From contig JAFDZS010000001.1 of NCBI GenBank assembly GCA_018266775.1, positions 501,175-565,174 of the forward strand: a DNA stretch of 64,000 nucleotides, read 5' to 3'. The notes below the pieces were generated by a model. It was not told the DNA's origin, searched no databases, and saw nothing but the letters and a program-made list of their open reading frames with translations. This DNA comes from Bacteroidota bacterium (GTDB taxonomy: Bacteria > Bacteroidota > Bacteroidia > Chitinophagales > Chitinophagaceae). The first letter of the stretch is position 1. The number at the start of each line of letters is the position of its first letter. The position numbers were made by a program, and so were the translations under genes. This document shows, in pieces, positions 51,201-59,760 of this stretch.

Positions 51201-51398
51201 AAACAAACCCGTTGCAATGTTGCCGTATACAATACAGAAGGCAAGCTGGTAAAAACAGTTGCCCCGCCTTTGTTTGAACGGGGCAACAATTATTTTACAC
51301 TTCCGGTAAAAGACCTTCCGGCAGGGGAATATATTTTTACTGTAGATACCGGCGAAAAGAAATTTACCAAAAGTTTTGTAAAAACAGACCGCAGGTAA
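48234..51398 (+). CDS. Secreted GH38-like alpha-mannosidase with a type IX secretion domain
   Basis: Large exported hydrolase of 1054 residues. Signal peptide at residues 1-24 (ends near TANAQ). The GH38 zinc site is likely: DDHTDYMW gives His35 and Asp37, the catalytic nucleophile is Asp181 (GVCDCYT) and a further ligand is His374 (YWEHDFGFTGP). This reads as the HND, nucleophile and HHDAITGT positions of the family. A beta-rich region follows, and the C-terminal 85 residues (ILFPNPAVEVVKVNFI onward) are a T9SS type A sorting domain. N-glycan or mannan is the expected substrate; GH38 assignment is by motif only. Confidence 0.75.
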   Translation: MRETFTRFTVIIILFLSAQCTANAQKRIYVANDDHTDYMWVANEIDYDSAFLHMLDWWMDYNDATKLANPGNYNLQSKWNCDGSFWVKEYQKYRTASQFDRLINQIKAGQITIPYSPLIATYGGVPAEAIIRGMYYAGSLERQYNLDLSMAAAIENQTLPLGLASLWKGAGAKYCWYGVCDCYTSVTGLGSRQNQMYWYKGLDTNKVLLKWYNLKSPGVSDDIGGYAEVRHQDAAINDLSAQCNTTAYPYNVVGGFGVGHDGLETEQDYLVGAAQINTNASQSVIVSNEVDFFKDFENTYGSSLPAVTQTFGNEWDLACVSIAEVSARVKRDVEKLRAAEAMAAIITNFNPTYAGTLDSLRKEAWMSLGLYWEHDFGFTGPTITLDERNAFERRLETTITSYVTQLYNLSRSNLSDLITSDAPANERFFAFNPLGWKRTSFADYAYSGTNAKVVDVTTNTDIPAQLITRDGTQYLRILADSIPSIGYKVYEIQSGANAFNSSWFSTGVNGSFKYVENDSFKVTYTNQGVITSLIDKHNGNTELVATGNYINNLGSGNLNTGTAVIENSGPVSVTILATATTPVAHKTRITLYKNVARVEIDNQITQNFTDNKTWTFGFNIANPEVWHEETGAVIRAKLTNNAGHYAVQNARYDWNTLNHFVSVNDTVTHYGVSISNEDCYFMQIGNSTTNFLDQNSATIKVLAGGRIDALSGGGYPMGIEDQGGDILFNQRFAITTHTDYSAVNEMKKALEHQDSIVCGAVYNPVNFLLPNQYAFITNDDPNALIWAVKPAEEGLDGGTITRIWNLGSSNVSSNLNFSYNLTVNDAKRTSLVETNMSSIAFSPGGRIVPVTLGHDEMRAFRIKLAVIPLAAQSVTLEGGKAGTANQLHWMAANETGYKSYILQRSTDGQHFIDIASVPSKSTLNSSYDYADKNLNIAIPFYYRLRVINTDNNSASYSNTILIKAAKESFNIVLFPNPAVEVVKVNFILDKQTRCNVAVYNTEGKLVKTVAPPLFERGNNYFTLPVKDLPAGEYIFTVDTGEKKFTKSFVKTDRR

Positions 51399-51403
51399 TT
51401 TTT

Positions 51404-52540
51404 TTATTTGCCAATGTTATTAATGCGGGTCAGTAATTTACCCGCCAGGTCTGCGTCATTGGGTTTAAGTATATTATACATTTTGGTGGCGTTGATCCTG
51501 TCTTTCATGTCTGCATACAAAAGGCCTTTATAATATACCGGCAAATTTTGTTTACTGTCAAGCGAAAGCGATTTATCAAAAGTTGCCAGTGCATCGGTAT
51601 TATACCCTTTCATGTATTGGGCATAACCCAATTCAGTGTACGCTGCATTGTAAGTGGCATCCAGGTTCAGTGATTTTTTAAGATATACAATCGAACTGTC
51701 ATACTGTTCAGTTTCATTATAGCACCATCCAATACCGTAATACGATCCTGAGCTGGATGGATTATATTGAAGCGCCTTCCTGTAATTTTCTATAGCATCT
51801 TCTGTTTTGGAGGGGTTGAAGTTTTTGCGGTACACATCTGCAATGCCTTTATATGCGGTGCCATTATAGGGGTCAAGCTTCAGGGCATTGTTATAAGCAT
51901 TAAAAGCTTCATCATTTCTTTTCAGGCTGTAATAAGCATAACCAAGTTCGTTGTAGCTGTCGGCGGCAGGGTTAATACCAATAGCTTTGTGCAGCCACTC
52001 CATTGCTTTTTCATAATCACCCTCGCTGTTCCAGTAATAACCCAGTTCATAGCAGGCGCCTTCCAGTGTATTATCCAGTTCATAAGCTTTTTCATAAGCC
52101 GTTACGGCTTCGGTATAGCGGTTGAGTTTTTGTAAAACATCACCCTTAACCTTATACGCCATGGCATAATCAGGCTTTATGGTTATGGCACGGTTCAGGT
52201 TATTCATCGCCTCAGTATAGTTTTTCTTTCCTTTATAGGCATAGCCTAATTCCTGGTACGCTTTGGCAAAGTCTTTTTTTAACTGGGTGGCTTTTTGCAG
52301 CCTTATAATGGCTTTATCATAATTGCCTAATTCATTTTGAATCCAGCCTGAACTAAAATAAGCGTCGGCATAATTAGGATTAAGCGCAATAGCTTTATCC
52401 AGTGCCGTTATGGCGTCATCATATTTTCCCGCATCGCTGAAGTCGAGTCCTTTATTATACCATTCAGTTGCGGTGGTTTGGGCTTGTGTGCCGGCAGCTA
52501 AACAAACTGCAATCAGCAGCATTGTAATCGGGCGTAACAT
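51404..52540 (-). CDS. Secreted tetratricopeptide-repeat protein
   Basis: A 378-residue protein with a Sec signal (residues 1-20, ending GTQAQ) and about ten TPR units of 34 residues (YADAYFSSGWIQNELGNYDKAI is one). It is convergent with the mannosidase gene. A paralogue lies at 56589. The partner protein is unknown; periplasmic TPR proteins usually scaffold complexes. Confidence 0.85.
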   Translation of the reverse strand: MLRPITMLLIAVCLAAGTQAQTTATEWYNKGLDFSDAGKYDDAITALDKAIALNPNYADAYFSSGWIQNELGNYDKAIIRLQKATQLKKDFAKAYQELGYAYKGKKNYTEAMNNLNRAITIKPDYAMAYKVKGDVLQKLNRYTEAVTAYEKAYELDNTLEGACYELGYYWNSEGDYEKAMEWLHKAIGINPAADSYNELGYAYYSLKRNDEAFNAYNNALKLDPYNGTAYKGIADVYRKNFNPSKTEDAIENYRKALQYNPSSSGSYYGIGWCYNETEQYDSSIVYLKKSLNLDATYNAAYTELGYAQYMKGYNTDALATFDKSLSLDSKQNLPVYYKGLLYADMKDRINATKMYNILKPNDADLAGKLLTRINNIGK

Positions 52541-52644
52541 AAAATTTAAGTTTGAACTAAAGTAGAAAAAAATTACGGGTTACGCCATACCCAATACTAC
52601 GTAATTTCATAGTGAATTAATGCGGAAAGCCGGCTTAAATGACC

Positions 52645-52652
52645 TACCTTTG
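52645..52652 (+). promoter_or_regulatory. Putative -7 element of the typA promoter
   Basis: TACCTTTG matches the Bacteroidota TAnnTTTG element exactly. It is 69 bp upstream of the typA start. No good -33 TTTG at the usual spacing was found. Confidence 0.4.
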
Positions 52653-52720
52653 CACCTTCAAAAAATCGGCTGAAAAATTAAGTTTGCTGGTTTTCAATTG
52701 TTTACTACAATAATTACATA

Positions 52721-54532
52721 ATGAATATTCGTAACATCGCTATTATTGCCCACGTAGACCACGGTAAAACCACCCTGGTGGATAAGATCCTGCACAGCAC
52801 CAATGTGTTCAGGGATAACCAGGAAACCGGGGAACTGATCATGGATAATAACGACCTGGAAAGAGAAAGGGGTATCACCATCTTCAGTAAAAACGTATCA
52901 GTAACCTATAAAGATGTAAAAATTAATGTGATTGATACACCGGGCCACAGTGACTTTGGTGGTGAAGTGGAAAGGGTGCTGAAAATGGCTGATGGTGTAT
53001 TATTACTTGTGGATGCTTTTGAAGGCCCCATGCCTCAAACCCGTTTTGTACTGCAGAAAGCACTGCAACTCGGTTTGCATCCCATTGTAGTAATCAATAA
53101 AGTGGATAAAGAAAACTGCCGCCCCGATGAAGTGCATGATGCAGTGTTTGAATTATTCTTTAACCTGGATGCTACAGAAGAGCAATTGAATTTTCCCACC
53201 ATTTACGGCAGCAGCAAACAGGGCTGGATGAATACTTCACTCACGCCAACAGAAAATATTCTTCCATTGATGGATGCAATATTGGAACATGTTCCCGAAC
53301 CGCAGGCGAATGAAGGTACCACGCAAATGCAGATCACATCACTGGATTACTCTGCATTCCTGGGCCGTATTGCCATTGGTAAAGTATCACGCGGCAGTAT
53401 TAAAGAAGGGCAAAATATTGTAATGGTACAGGCCGATGGTACACACCTGAAATCTAAAGTAAAGGAACTGTATACATTTGAAGCGCTGGGTAAGAAAAGG
53501 GTAACTGAAGTAATGGCCGGAGATATTTGTGCAGTGGTAGGCCTGGAATCATTCAATATTGGAGATACCATTTGCGATGCAGAATTTCCCGAAGCTTTAC
53601 CGGTGATCAGCGTGGATGAACCTACCATGAGTATGATGTTCGGCATCAACAACTCACCATTCTTTGGCCGCGAAGGTAAATTTGTAACCAGCCGCCATTT
53701 GAGAGACCGGTTAATAAAAGAAACAGAAAAAAACCTGGCACTGCGTGTAGAAGATTCAGACAATGCCGATAGTTTCCTGGTATATGGTCGTGGTATTTTG
53801 CACCTGGGTATATTGATTGAAACCATGCGCCGCGAAGGATTTGAATTAACTGTTGGAAATCCGCAGGTATTAATAAAAGAAATTGATGGTAAGAAATGTG
53901 AACCTTATGAAAATCTTGTAGTGGATGTACCGGCAGAGTTCAGCGGTAAAGTGATTGACCTGGTAACACAACGCAAAGGTGAAATGATCGTGATGGAAAG
54001 CAAAGGGGAAATGCAGCACCTGGAGTTTGAAATACCATCACGCGGTTTGATCGGCCTGCGCAGCAACATGCTTACCGCAACAGCCGGTGAGGCTGTAATG
54101 GCACACCGCTTTTTGGAATACCGCCCATGGAAAGGCGCTATCCCCGGCCGCAACAACGGTGTACTGTTATCGAAAAATACAGAAAGAACAACAGCATATT
54201 CCATTGATAAATTGCAGGACAGGGGCAGATTCTTTGTTGACCCCGGAGAAGAAGTGTATGCAGGACAAATTATAGCAGAACACATTAAACCCGGCGACCT
54301 GAACGTAAATGCAACAGAAGCCAAAAAATTAACCAACCACCGTGCAAGCGGCAGTGACGATGCCACACGCATTGCACCCAAAACTTTGATGACGCTGGAA
54401 GAATGTATGGAATATATTCAGCAGGACGAATGCATCGAGGTTACACCCAAAAGCATCCGCATGCGTAAAGTGGTGCTGGATGAAAATGAACGCAACAAAC
54501 TTTCCAAGCAACTGAAAGCAGAAGCCGTTTAA
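52721..54532 (+). CDS. typA: Ribosome-binding translational GTPase TypA/BipA
   Basis: Elongation-factor-like GTPase of 603 residues that binds the 50S subunit and helps ribosome assembly under stress. The G1 motif AHVDHGKT is at residues 10-17, DTPGH follows near 76, and NKVD near 128. The domain order is that of EF-G without domain IV, ending in the TypA-specific C-terminal domain ([15 protein letters not shown]). A terminator follows at 54566-54607. Confidence 0.95.
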   Translation: MNIRNIAIIAHVDHGKTTLVDKILHSTNVFRDNQETGELIMDNNDLERERGITIFSKNVSVTYKDVKINVIDTPGHSDFGGEVERVLKMADGVLLLVDAFEGPMPQTRFVLQKALQLGLHPIVVINKVDKENCRPDEVHDAVFELFFNLDATEEQLNFPTIYGSSKQGWMNTSLTPTENILPLMDAILEHVPEPQANEGTTQMQITSLDYSAFLGRIAIGKVSRGSIKEGQNIVMVQADGTHLKSKVKELYTFEALGKKRVTEVMAGDICAVVGLESFNIGDTICDAEFPEALPVISVDEPTMSMMFGINNSPFFGREGKFVTSRHLRDRLIKETEKNLALRVEDSDNADSFLVYGRGILHLGILIETMRREGFELTVGNPQVLIKEIDGKKCEPYENLVVDVPAEFSGKVIDLVTQRKGEMIVMESKGEMQHLEFEIPSRGLIGLRSNMLTATAGEAVMAHRFLEYRPWKGAIPGRNNGVLLSKNTERTTAYSIDKLQDRGRFFVDPGEEVYAGQIIAEHIKPGDLNVNATEAKKLTNHRASGSDDATRIAPKTLMTLEECMEYIQQDECIEVTPKSIRMRKVVLDENERNKLSKQLKAEAV

Positions 54533-54565
54533 ACCAGGCTTAAGTTGTTTTGAATAATATTATGA

Positions 54566-54607
54566 GGGTTGATGTACTGAACTTACAGGGTATATCAACC
54601 CTTTTTT
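54566..54607 (+). terminator. Intrinsic terminator of typA
   Basis: GGGTTGAT (54566-54573) pairs with ATCAACCC (54594-54601), with a 20-nt loop, and is followed by six T (54602-54607). It lies 34 bp past the stop. Confidence 0.75.
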
Positions 54608-54728
54608 ATTTAGGCATACGTGTTAGTTAAAACTTTGTTGAAACGGTAATTTGAAAATCATCATTCCATACGGTTTATACAGGTATTATTATCATAACAT
54701 TTTTACGCCTATGTTTGCGTAACTTTTT

Positions 54729-55583
54729 ATGGAAAAAGATACACCACTATTGTCCATTATTATGCCCTGCTTTAACCATGGCCGTTTTTTGCAGGAAGCG
54801 CTGGACAGTATTCAGCAGGATAAAGTGCCGCATGCGCTGGAAGTGATCATTGTGGATGATGGCTCAACAGATGCCCGCACACTCAGCAAACTGGAAGAAC
54901 TGAAACAACAGGGCGTAGTGGTGCTGCATCAAAAAAATGCCGGCCCGGCAGCAGCGAGAAATACAGCTATTCAAAACGCCAGCGGAAAATATATTTTGCC
55001 TTTGGATGCAGATAATAAACTCACACCTGAATACATCAACAAAGGCATCAGCATTTTAGAGGAAGGCAAATACCAGGTTGTTTATTGTACGCCCCTTTTT
55101 TTTGGCGATGCAGCAGCGAGGACTTTCACTTCTTTCCCTTTTGATATTAATGAACTGCTGGCGGCCAATTATATTGATAACTGCGCTTTATTTACCAAAG
55201 AAGTTTGGGTGAAGAATAACGGTTACGATACCCGCATTCCATACTGGGGGCATGAAGATTGGGAATTCTGGATCAATGCTTATGCCAACGGATTTTCTTT
55301 TTACTTCATTCCTGAAAAATTATTTTATTACCGCGTGGTGGAAGCATCGGTGGCAACCCAGTTTAAAGACAAACAAAAGCAGCAGGATAATCATCAATAT
55401 ATTATTCAAAAGCACTACCAGTTGTACCTGGGCCAGTTTTTAAAACTGAATTATATCAGGAAGAAATACAAAACTGACATCACCCGTTTTATCGTTGCAC
55501 CATTTATCTTTCTCGGTTATTTGCTGCATATGGTAAAAACGCCTTTTCAAAAAGCAGAAGAAAAATTTGGGAAGAAAGATTAA
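54729..55583 (+). CDS. Glycosyltransferase family 2 protein
   Basis: A 284-residue GT-A enzyme: SIIMPCFNHGRFLQEAL, VIIVDDGSTDARTL and the acidic motif LPLDADNKLTPEY. A galactosyl-type middle (PYWGHEDWEFW) is seen near residue 173, like the HED(W) motif of many acceptor-binding GT2s. It is convergent with the GT2 at 55591; the two do not look like close paralogues. It is outside the main glycan locus. Confidence 0.85.
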   Translation: MEKDTPLLSIIMPCFNHGRFLQEALDSIQQDKVPHALEVIIVDDGSTDARTLSKLEELKQQGVVVLHQKNAGPAAARNTAIQNASGKYILPLDADNKLTPEYINKGISILEEGKYQVVYCTPLFFGDAAARTFTSFPFDINELLAANYIDNCALFTKEVWVKNNGYDTRIPYWGHEDWEFWINAYANGFSFYFIPEKLFYYRVVEASVATQFKDKQKQQDNHQYIIQKHYQLYLGQFLKLNYIRKKYKTDITRFIVAPFIFLGYLLHMVKTPFQKAEEKFGKKD

Positions 55584-55590
55584 TTTTTGC

Positions 55591-56505
55591 TTAGTAATTC
55601 GGTTTGAAAAACATTTTCAAGCTGTATAAATTTTTACGGTAGCGGGGTTTGTTCTTAATGACCAAAAGGGTATCGATATTTTTAAAGAAAAAGATACTGC
55701 GCTTTAAACTCAGCTTCCTGTGAAATAAAGCCAGCATTTCTTTCAAAACCTGTTGGGTATGTGTATTGCTGACAGGCGCCTGCTCCAGCGCTTTTAATTC
55801 TCCCAGTTTTATTTCAAATTGCTGAGCTTTGGTTTTTCTTTGTTTCCTGTTTTTCGATTTGCCCACACCAACAGTGTTATTATCATGCTGGCGGTATTGC
55901 ACCAGCGGCATATCTACATATTTAATGCCATTATTGGCAGCAGCACAAAAACTGATCCAGCGGTCAAACATCACTTCAGCAGGTAAGGGTAATATGTTTT
56001 TTAAAAAATCAGCCCGCATCAAAATGGTATGGCCGGGTACGCAGTTGCCCATTAAAAAAGGCGCACCATCATAATAGGATTGCAGGTTCATCAATGATTT
56101 GAATTCCTTATGCAGCGATGCACCGTTATGATCTATTAATGCAGAGTTGGAATAAATGGCATCTTCATTTCCCAGTTGCTGCAGCAATATTTCAATCTTA
56201 TTCAGTTCCCAAATATCATCCTGGTCTGATATAGCAATGAATGCGCCGGTGCATTGCCGGAAAGAATGTTCAAAGGTTTTGGTAACACCGCTGTTAACAG
56301 GGTTTACAAACAGTTTGATAAACGGGTATTGCTGCTGGTAATTTTTGATGATGGCAACAGTGTTATCCGCAGAGGCATCATCGGTAATCACAATTTCAAT
56401 GTTGGTATGTGTTTGATTGATGATGCTTTCCAGTTGCCGGGCAATAAAGCGCTCCCCATTATATGTTGCCATTGCAACAGATACCAACGAAGCTGCGTTT
56501 GCCAT
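55591..56505 (-). CDS. Glycosyltransferase family 2 protein
   Basis: A 304-residue GT-A enzyme with SVAMATYNGERFIARQLES, IVITDDASADNT and ISDQDDIWEL, the rhamnosyl-type GT2 group pattern. The C-terminal 90 residues are basic (KSKNRKQRKTKAQ). It lies downstream of a TPR gene on the same strand, but the terminator at 56531-56562 separates them. Confidence 0.85.
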   Translation of the reverse strand: MANAASLVSVAMATYNGERFIARQLESIINQTHTNIEIVITDDASADNTVAIIKNYQQQYPFIKLFVNPVNSGVTKTFEHSFRQCTGAFIAISDQDDIWELNKIEILLQQLGNEDAIYSNSALIDHNGASLHKEFKSLMNLQSYYDGAPFLMGNCVPGHTILMRADFLKNILPLPAEVMFDRWISFCAAANNGIKYVDMPLVQYRQHDNNTVGVGKSKNRKQRKTKAQQFEIKLGELKALEQAPVSNTHTQQVLKEMLALFHRKLSLKRSIFFFKNIDTLLVIKNKPRYRKNLYSLKMFFKPNY

Positions 56506-56530
56506 AAACTTTTTTTTGATAGTGGTAAAG

Positions 56531-56562
56531 ATAAGAAAACCCCTTTGCAGGCAAAGGGGTTT
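56531..56562 (-). terminator. Intrinsic terminator of the TPR gene
   Basis: A perfect 12-bp stem AAACCCCTTTGC with its complement (56537-56562, loop of 2 nt). On the minus strand it is followed by TTTTCTTAT. It lies 27 bp past the stop at 56589. Confidence 0.85.
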
Positions 56563-56588
56563 AAAATATATTCAGCAGGAACCTTTAA

Positions 56589-57317
56589 TCACCAGGAGGC
56601 AGCATCAAGCTTTTTTTTCAGTGCGCCAGCCATGTTATCGTTGTGCTTTTTCAATTCTTCGTAAGTGTTATAAGCGTCATCTTTCTTTTTCAGTTCCATA
56701 TAACAATAGCCTATGTACAGCATAGGTAAATCGTTGTAGGAAACAGCCAGCCTTTGTTTCAGTGCGTTGATACATTCATCAAAGGCGCCTAACTGGCGGT
56801 AAGCATGGCCCAGTTCATTGTAAGCAGGTTTATAGTTGTTATCAATATCCAGCGCTTTGAGGGCGTACTTAATAGCTTCATGATATTCCTTCTTGGCATT
56901 ATAACACCAGGCCACGCCGTAAATGGTTAAGGTATTGGTGCTGTCTGTTTTCAATGCTTCAAGATAAGAGCCAATAGCTTCATCATATTTCTGCATATTG
57001 TCCCTGTAAATATTACCCATTAATAAGTACGCCGCCGTAAAAGAAGGCTTATGCTTAACGGCTTTTTTCAATACAGTAACAGCACTGTCTGGCTGCGTGA
57101 TGCGGGCATACAATAAAGCCAGTTTAATATATGCTGAGTCCAGGTTTTTATTGAGTGCAATAGCTTTGTTGTAGGACACAATTGCTTGTGGTGTTAAACC
57201 CTGGCCTTCCTGCAACTGCGCTTTTTTAAGCCATAACGCTGCCTGTTTGCCGGGTTGTGCAGCAGCACAAAAAACCACAAAAAACAAAAAAGATAAAATG
57301 TAAAGTTTTTTCATCAT
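56589..57317 (-). CDS. Secreted tetratricopeptide-repeat protein
   Basis: A 242-residue exported protein from the preferred ATG at 57317; the frame is open to a GTG at 57323. The signal ends near FCAAAQ, and about six TPR units follow (AWCYNAKKEYHEAIKYALKALDID is one). It is a shorter paralogue of the protein at 51404, sharing the AxCYNxxxxY-type units. The function is unknown. Confidence 0.8.
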   Translation of the reverse strand: MMKKLYILSFLFFVVFCAAAQPGKQAALWLKKAQLQEGQGLTPQAIVSYNKAIALNKNLDSAYIKLALLYARITQPDSAVTVLKKAVKHKPSFTAAYLLMGNIYRDNMQKYDEAIGSYLEALKTDSTNTLTIYGVAWCYNAKKEYHEAIKYALKALDIDNNYKPAYNELGHAYRQLGAFDECINALKQRLAVSYNDLPMLYIGYCYMELKKKDDAYNTYEELKKHNDNMAGALKKKLDAASW

Positions 57318-57410
57318 GTACACATTTGTTTTGTAAGCAAATTAAAAATAAGTTTCTCTATTGCTGAAAAATTTTCGTTAAACATAAAGCAAATCCGGTA
57401 ATCCTTTCAG

Positions 57411-57418
57411 TACCTTTG
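57411..57418 (+). promoter_or_regulatory. Putative -7 element close to a start codon
   Basis: TACCTTTG matches TAnnTTTG exactly and lies only 7 bp before the ATG at 57426. If used, the transcript would start at or within a few bases of the ATG, giving a leaderless or nearly leaderless mRNA. No clear -33 element was found. Confidence 0.35.
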
Positions 57419-57425
57419 TGAGGTG

Positions 57426-57659
57426 ATGAAAGCGATTTTTTCCATATTAATAATTATTGCACTCCATTTAACCCTTGGTATAAACAATGCGCAGGCACAA
57501 TGTTCTGTATGTACCAAAACGGTGGCACAAATGGGCGAAAAACCTGCTGAAGGTTTAAATACAGGCATACTTTACCTGATGTTTGCCCCGTTTGCAATAG
57601 TGGGTGTGGTAGGTTACCGCTGGTGGAAAAGTAATGGCCAGGCAGGCGGAACCGATTAA
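57426..57659 (+). CDS. Small exported membrane protein with a CxxC motif
   Basis: The 77-residue product has a signal-like helix (2-24) ending AQAQ, then CSVCTK (a CxxC pair), then a second membrane helix (about 47-66) and a Trp-rich tail. The motif and size resemble small Bacteroidota proteins often found near respiratory or copper genes, but I do not recognise a name. Its stop codon shares TTAA (57656-57659) with the convergent CDGSH gene. Confidence 0.65.
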   Translation: MKAIFSILIIIALHLTLGINNAQAQCSVCTKTVAQMGEKPAEGLNTGILYLMFAPFAIVGVVGYRWWKSNGQAGGTD

Positions 57660-57952
57660 GGCAGGTAATTATGGCTGCCGTCGCAAAACGGTGGTGTTTT
57701 AGTTTGCTTGCACTGGCAAAACCACACTTCTTCTTCTTTTTCAAATTCTACTTTTATACTCCTGTACGGCAGCACCGGTTCATTATTGTCATTAATGGTG
57801 TGTTCAATTCTTTTATGTGTGCCATCGCAAAGCGGTTGTTTATCGCTGAGGCCGCAGGTGCACCATGAGTAAATTTTACCCGGTACCACTTTAATCATTG
57901 CAGGGCCCTTGTGTGCAATCTTAGGCAAATCTTTGTTGGGGATCATTTCCAT
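57656..57952 (-). CDS. Double CDGSH iron-sulfur domain protein
   Basis: A 98-residue protein with two CDGSH-type sites: CTCGLSDKQPLCDGTH and CQCKQTKTPPFCDGSH, each expected to bind a 2Fe-2S cluster by three Cys and one His. This is the tandem-CDGSH bacterial class. A GTG at 57955 precedes the ATG at 57952. The start lies just past the MeaB stop (TAG), so the two are likely cotranscribed. The role in redox or iron sensing is unknown. Confidence 0.85.
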   Translation of the reverse strand: MEMIPNKDLPKIAHKGPAMIKVVPGKIYSWCTCGLSDKQPLCDGTHKRIEHTINDNNEPVLPYRSIKVEFEKEEEVWFCQCKQTKTPPFCDGSHNYLP

Positions 57953-57954
57953 CA

Positions 57955-58842
57955 CTAATATTTTTTTATGAATTGGTATAAATTAAATTGATTGCCTTGC
58001 GCTGCAATGGCGGTTTTTAAATCATCCTTGTTAACATCCTGCATGCGTTTTTGTTCAATAAGCCGGTAAGCCCTTTCTGCCAGCAACCAATTGCGTTTGT
58101 CTGTATGCGTTTGTTGCTGTAGTGAAAGTATGTTGCTGTACAGTTCATCAACACCCTCTTTTTGCGTGGCCACTGTTTTAATGATAGGTACAGGCTGTTG
58201 GTGCAGGTGAAAAGCAGGTGCCAGCATCAGCTGCAGGTTTTTTACAAACTGGTCCGCATCAGGCCGGTCGGCTTTGTTCACCACAAAAATATCAGCAATC
58301 TCCATCAATCCTGCTTTCATGGTTTGTATTTCATCGCCGGCTTCAGGTACAACAACAACAACAGTGGTATCAGCAAGGCCTGCAATCTCCACTTCACTCT
58401 GCCCAACCCCAACCGTTTCCACAATAACATAGTCAAAGTATGCGGCTTTCAGCAGGTCAGTAATCTCAATGATTTTTGGGTGCAGGCCACCTAAAGAACC
58501 TCTTGTAGCAAGCGAGCGGATGAACACATTGGGATGATTATACCAGTTACTCATCCTGATACGGTCGCCCAGCAGGGCGCCCATATTAAAAGGTGAGGAT
58601 GGATCCACACAAAGAATGCCCACTTTTTTTCCGGCCTCAACCAAATGAGCAGTTAATGCATCGGTGAGGGTGCTTTTACCGGCACCGGGTGGTCCGGTGA
58701 TGCCAATAACAGGCGTTTTGGAAAAAGGCAACAACTCCAGCAACTCCTCGTAGCCCTGCACTTCGTTTTCAATTACAGAAATACAACGGGCCAAAACTTT
58801 AGTGTTGCCGTTTTGTATTGCTTTCAATTGTTGTTGCCACAT
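57955..58842 (-). CDS. meaB: Methylmalonyl-CoA mutase-associated GTPase MeaB
   Basis: G3E GTPase that protects and reactivates B12-dependent methylmalonyl-CoA mutase. From the preferred ATG at 58842 it has 295 residues (the open frame extends to 58911). Walker A is GPPGAGKST, then SSPFNMGALLGDRIRMSNW, then VETVGVGQSEV and the base motif NKADRPD. These are the ArgK/MeaB marks. No mutase gene is in the window. Confidence 0.9.
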   Translation of the reverse strand: MWQQQLKAIQNGNTKVLARCISVIENEVQGYEELLELLPFSKTPVIGITGPPGAGKSTLTDALTAHLVEAGKKVGILCVDPSSPFNMGALLGDRIRMSNWYNHPNVFIRSLATRGSLGGLHPKIIEITDLLKAAYFDYVIVETVGVGQSEVEIAGLADTTVVVVVPEAGDEIQTMKAGLMEIADIFVVNKADRPDADQFVKNLQLMLAPAFHLHQQPVPIIKTVATQKEGVDELYSNILSLQQQTHTDKRNWLLAERAYRLIEQKRMQDVNKDDLKTAIAAQGNQFNLYQFIKKY

Positions 58843-58998
58843 AAAGCAAAGTAACAAATTAATAAGGGCACAACAATGGCATACTAATATCGTGATTTGC
58901 AGGCCCGCCATTAAAACCTGAATTTAGTTGCACCCACCCGTGCAACTTGCGCTGCTTTATTGTTTCTTTGCAAACCGGTATATTATTCCGGTGCGTAT

Positions 58999-59748
58999 AT
59001 GGCGGTATCAGTAGTGATCATAACAAAAAACGAAGCTCATATTATTGGCACCACCCTGCAAAGCCTGCAGGGCATTACTGACGATTGTATTATTGTAGAC
59101 AGCGGGAGCACCGATGATACGGTGACCATCTGCAAAAAAATGGGCTGCAAAGTAATTGAAACCACCTGGGATGGTTACGGCCCCAATAAAAATAAAGGCA
59201 TTGATGCTGCACAATACGACTGGATATTGAACCTGGATGCTGATGAAGCCCTTGATGAAACATTAAAAGCGGCCATACAGCAGCTTAACCTTGCGGACAG
59301 CAACACCGTATATAATTTTAAGTTCAAAAATTTTTTTTGCAATAAATGGATCCGTTTTGGAGAATGGAGTGGCGACTGGCACATCAGGCTGTTCAACAGA
59401 AAGGCCATAAGATGGAACGATGCAGCGGTACATGAAGGGCTTACCCTTCAACCCCAAACCAAGGTGGTGCAAATGCCCGGCCATGTGCTGCATTATACCA
59501 CAAACAGTATGGATGAATACATCAGCAAAACGATGGCTTATGCTAAACTGAATGCAGAGAAGTATCATCAGCAGGGTAAGAAGGCCGGTTTTATTAAAAC
59601 AAGAATTGCACCGGGGCTGAACTTCTTTCAGCATTATATTTTACGGCTGGGCTTTTTAGACGGCTGGGAAGGGTACCTGATTGCCAAAACATCTGCCTGG
59701 TACACTTTTTTGAAATATAGTTTTTTGAGAGCCATGAATAAACAATAA
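58999..59748 (+). CDS. Glycosyltransferase family 2 protein, WaaE/KdtX-like
   Basis: A 249-residue enzyme from the preferred ATG at 58999. Motifs are SVVIITKNEAHIIGTTLQS, IVDSGSTDDT and the metal-site LNLDADEALD. The end LRLGFLDGWEG matches the paralogue at 13483. The open frame starts with a TTG at 58960. Expected role: glucosyl transfer to the lipid A core. It is followed, 12 bp later, by the Lon-N-domain gene. Confidence 0.85.
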   Translation: MAVSVVIITKNEAHIIGTTLQSLQGITDDCIIVDSGSTDDTVTICKKMGCKVIETTWDGYGPNKNKGIDAAQYDWILNLDADEALDETLKAAIQQLNLADSNTVYNFKFKNFFCNKWIRFGEWSGDWHIRLFNRKAIRWNDAAVHEGLTLQPQTKVVQMPGHVLHYTTNSMDEYISKTMAYAKLNAEKYHQQGKKAGFIKTRIAPGLNFFQHYILRLGFLDGWEGYLIAKTSAWYTFLKYSFLRAMNKQ

Positions 59749-59753
59749 AGGAG
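59747..59753 (+). promoter_or_regulatory. Shine-Dalgarno site deciding a GTG start
   Basis: AAAGGAG lies 7 bp before the GTG at 59761 and overlaps the previous stop codon. It is one of few strong SD sites in the window and supports the GTG start. Confidence 0.7.
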
Positions 59754-59760
59754 CAACACA

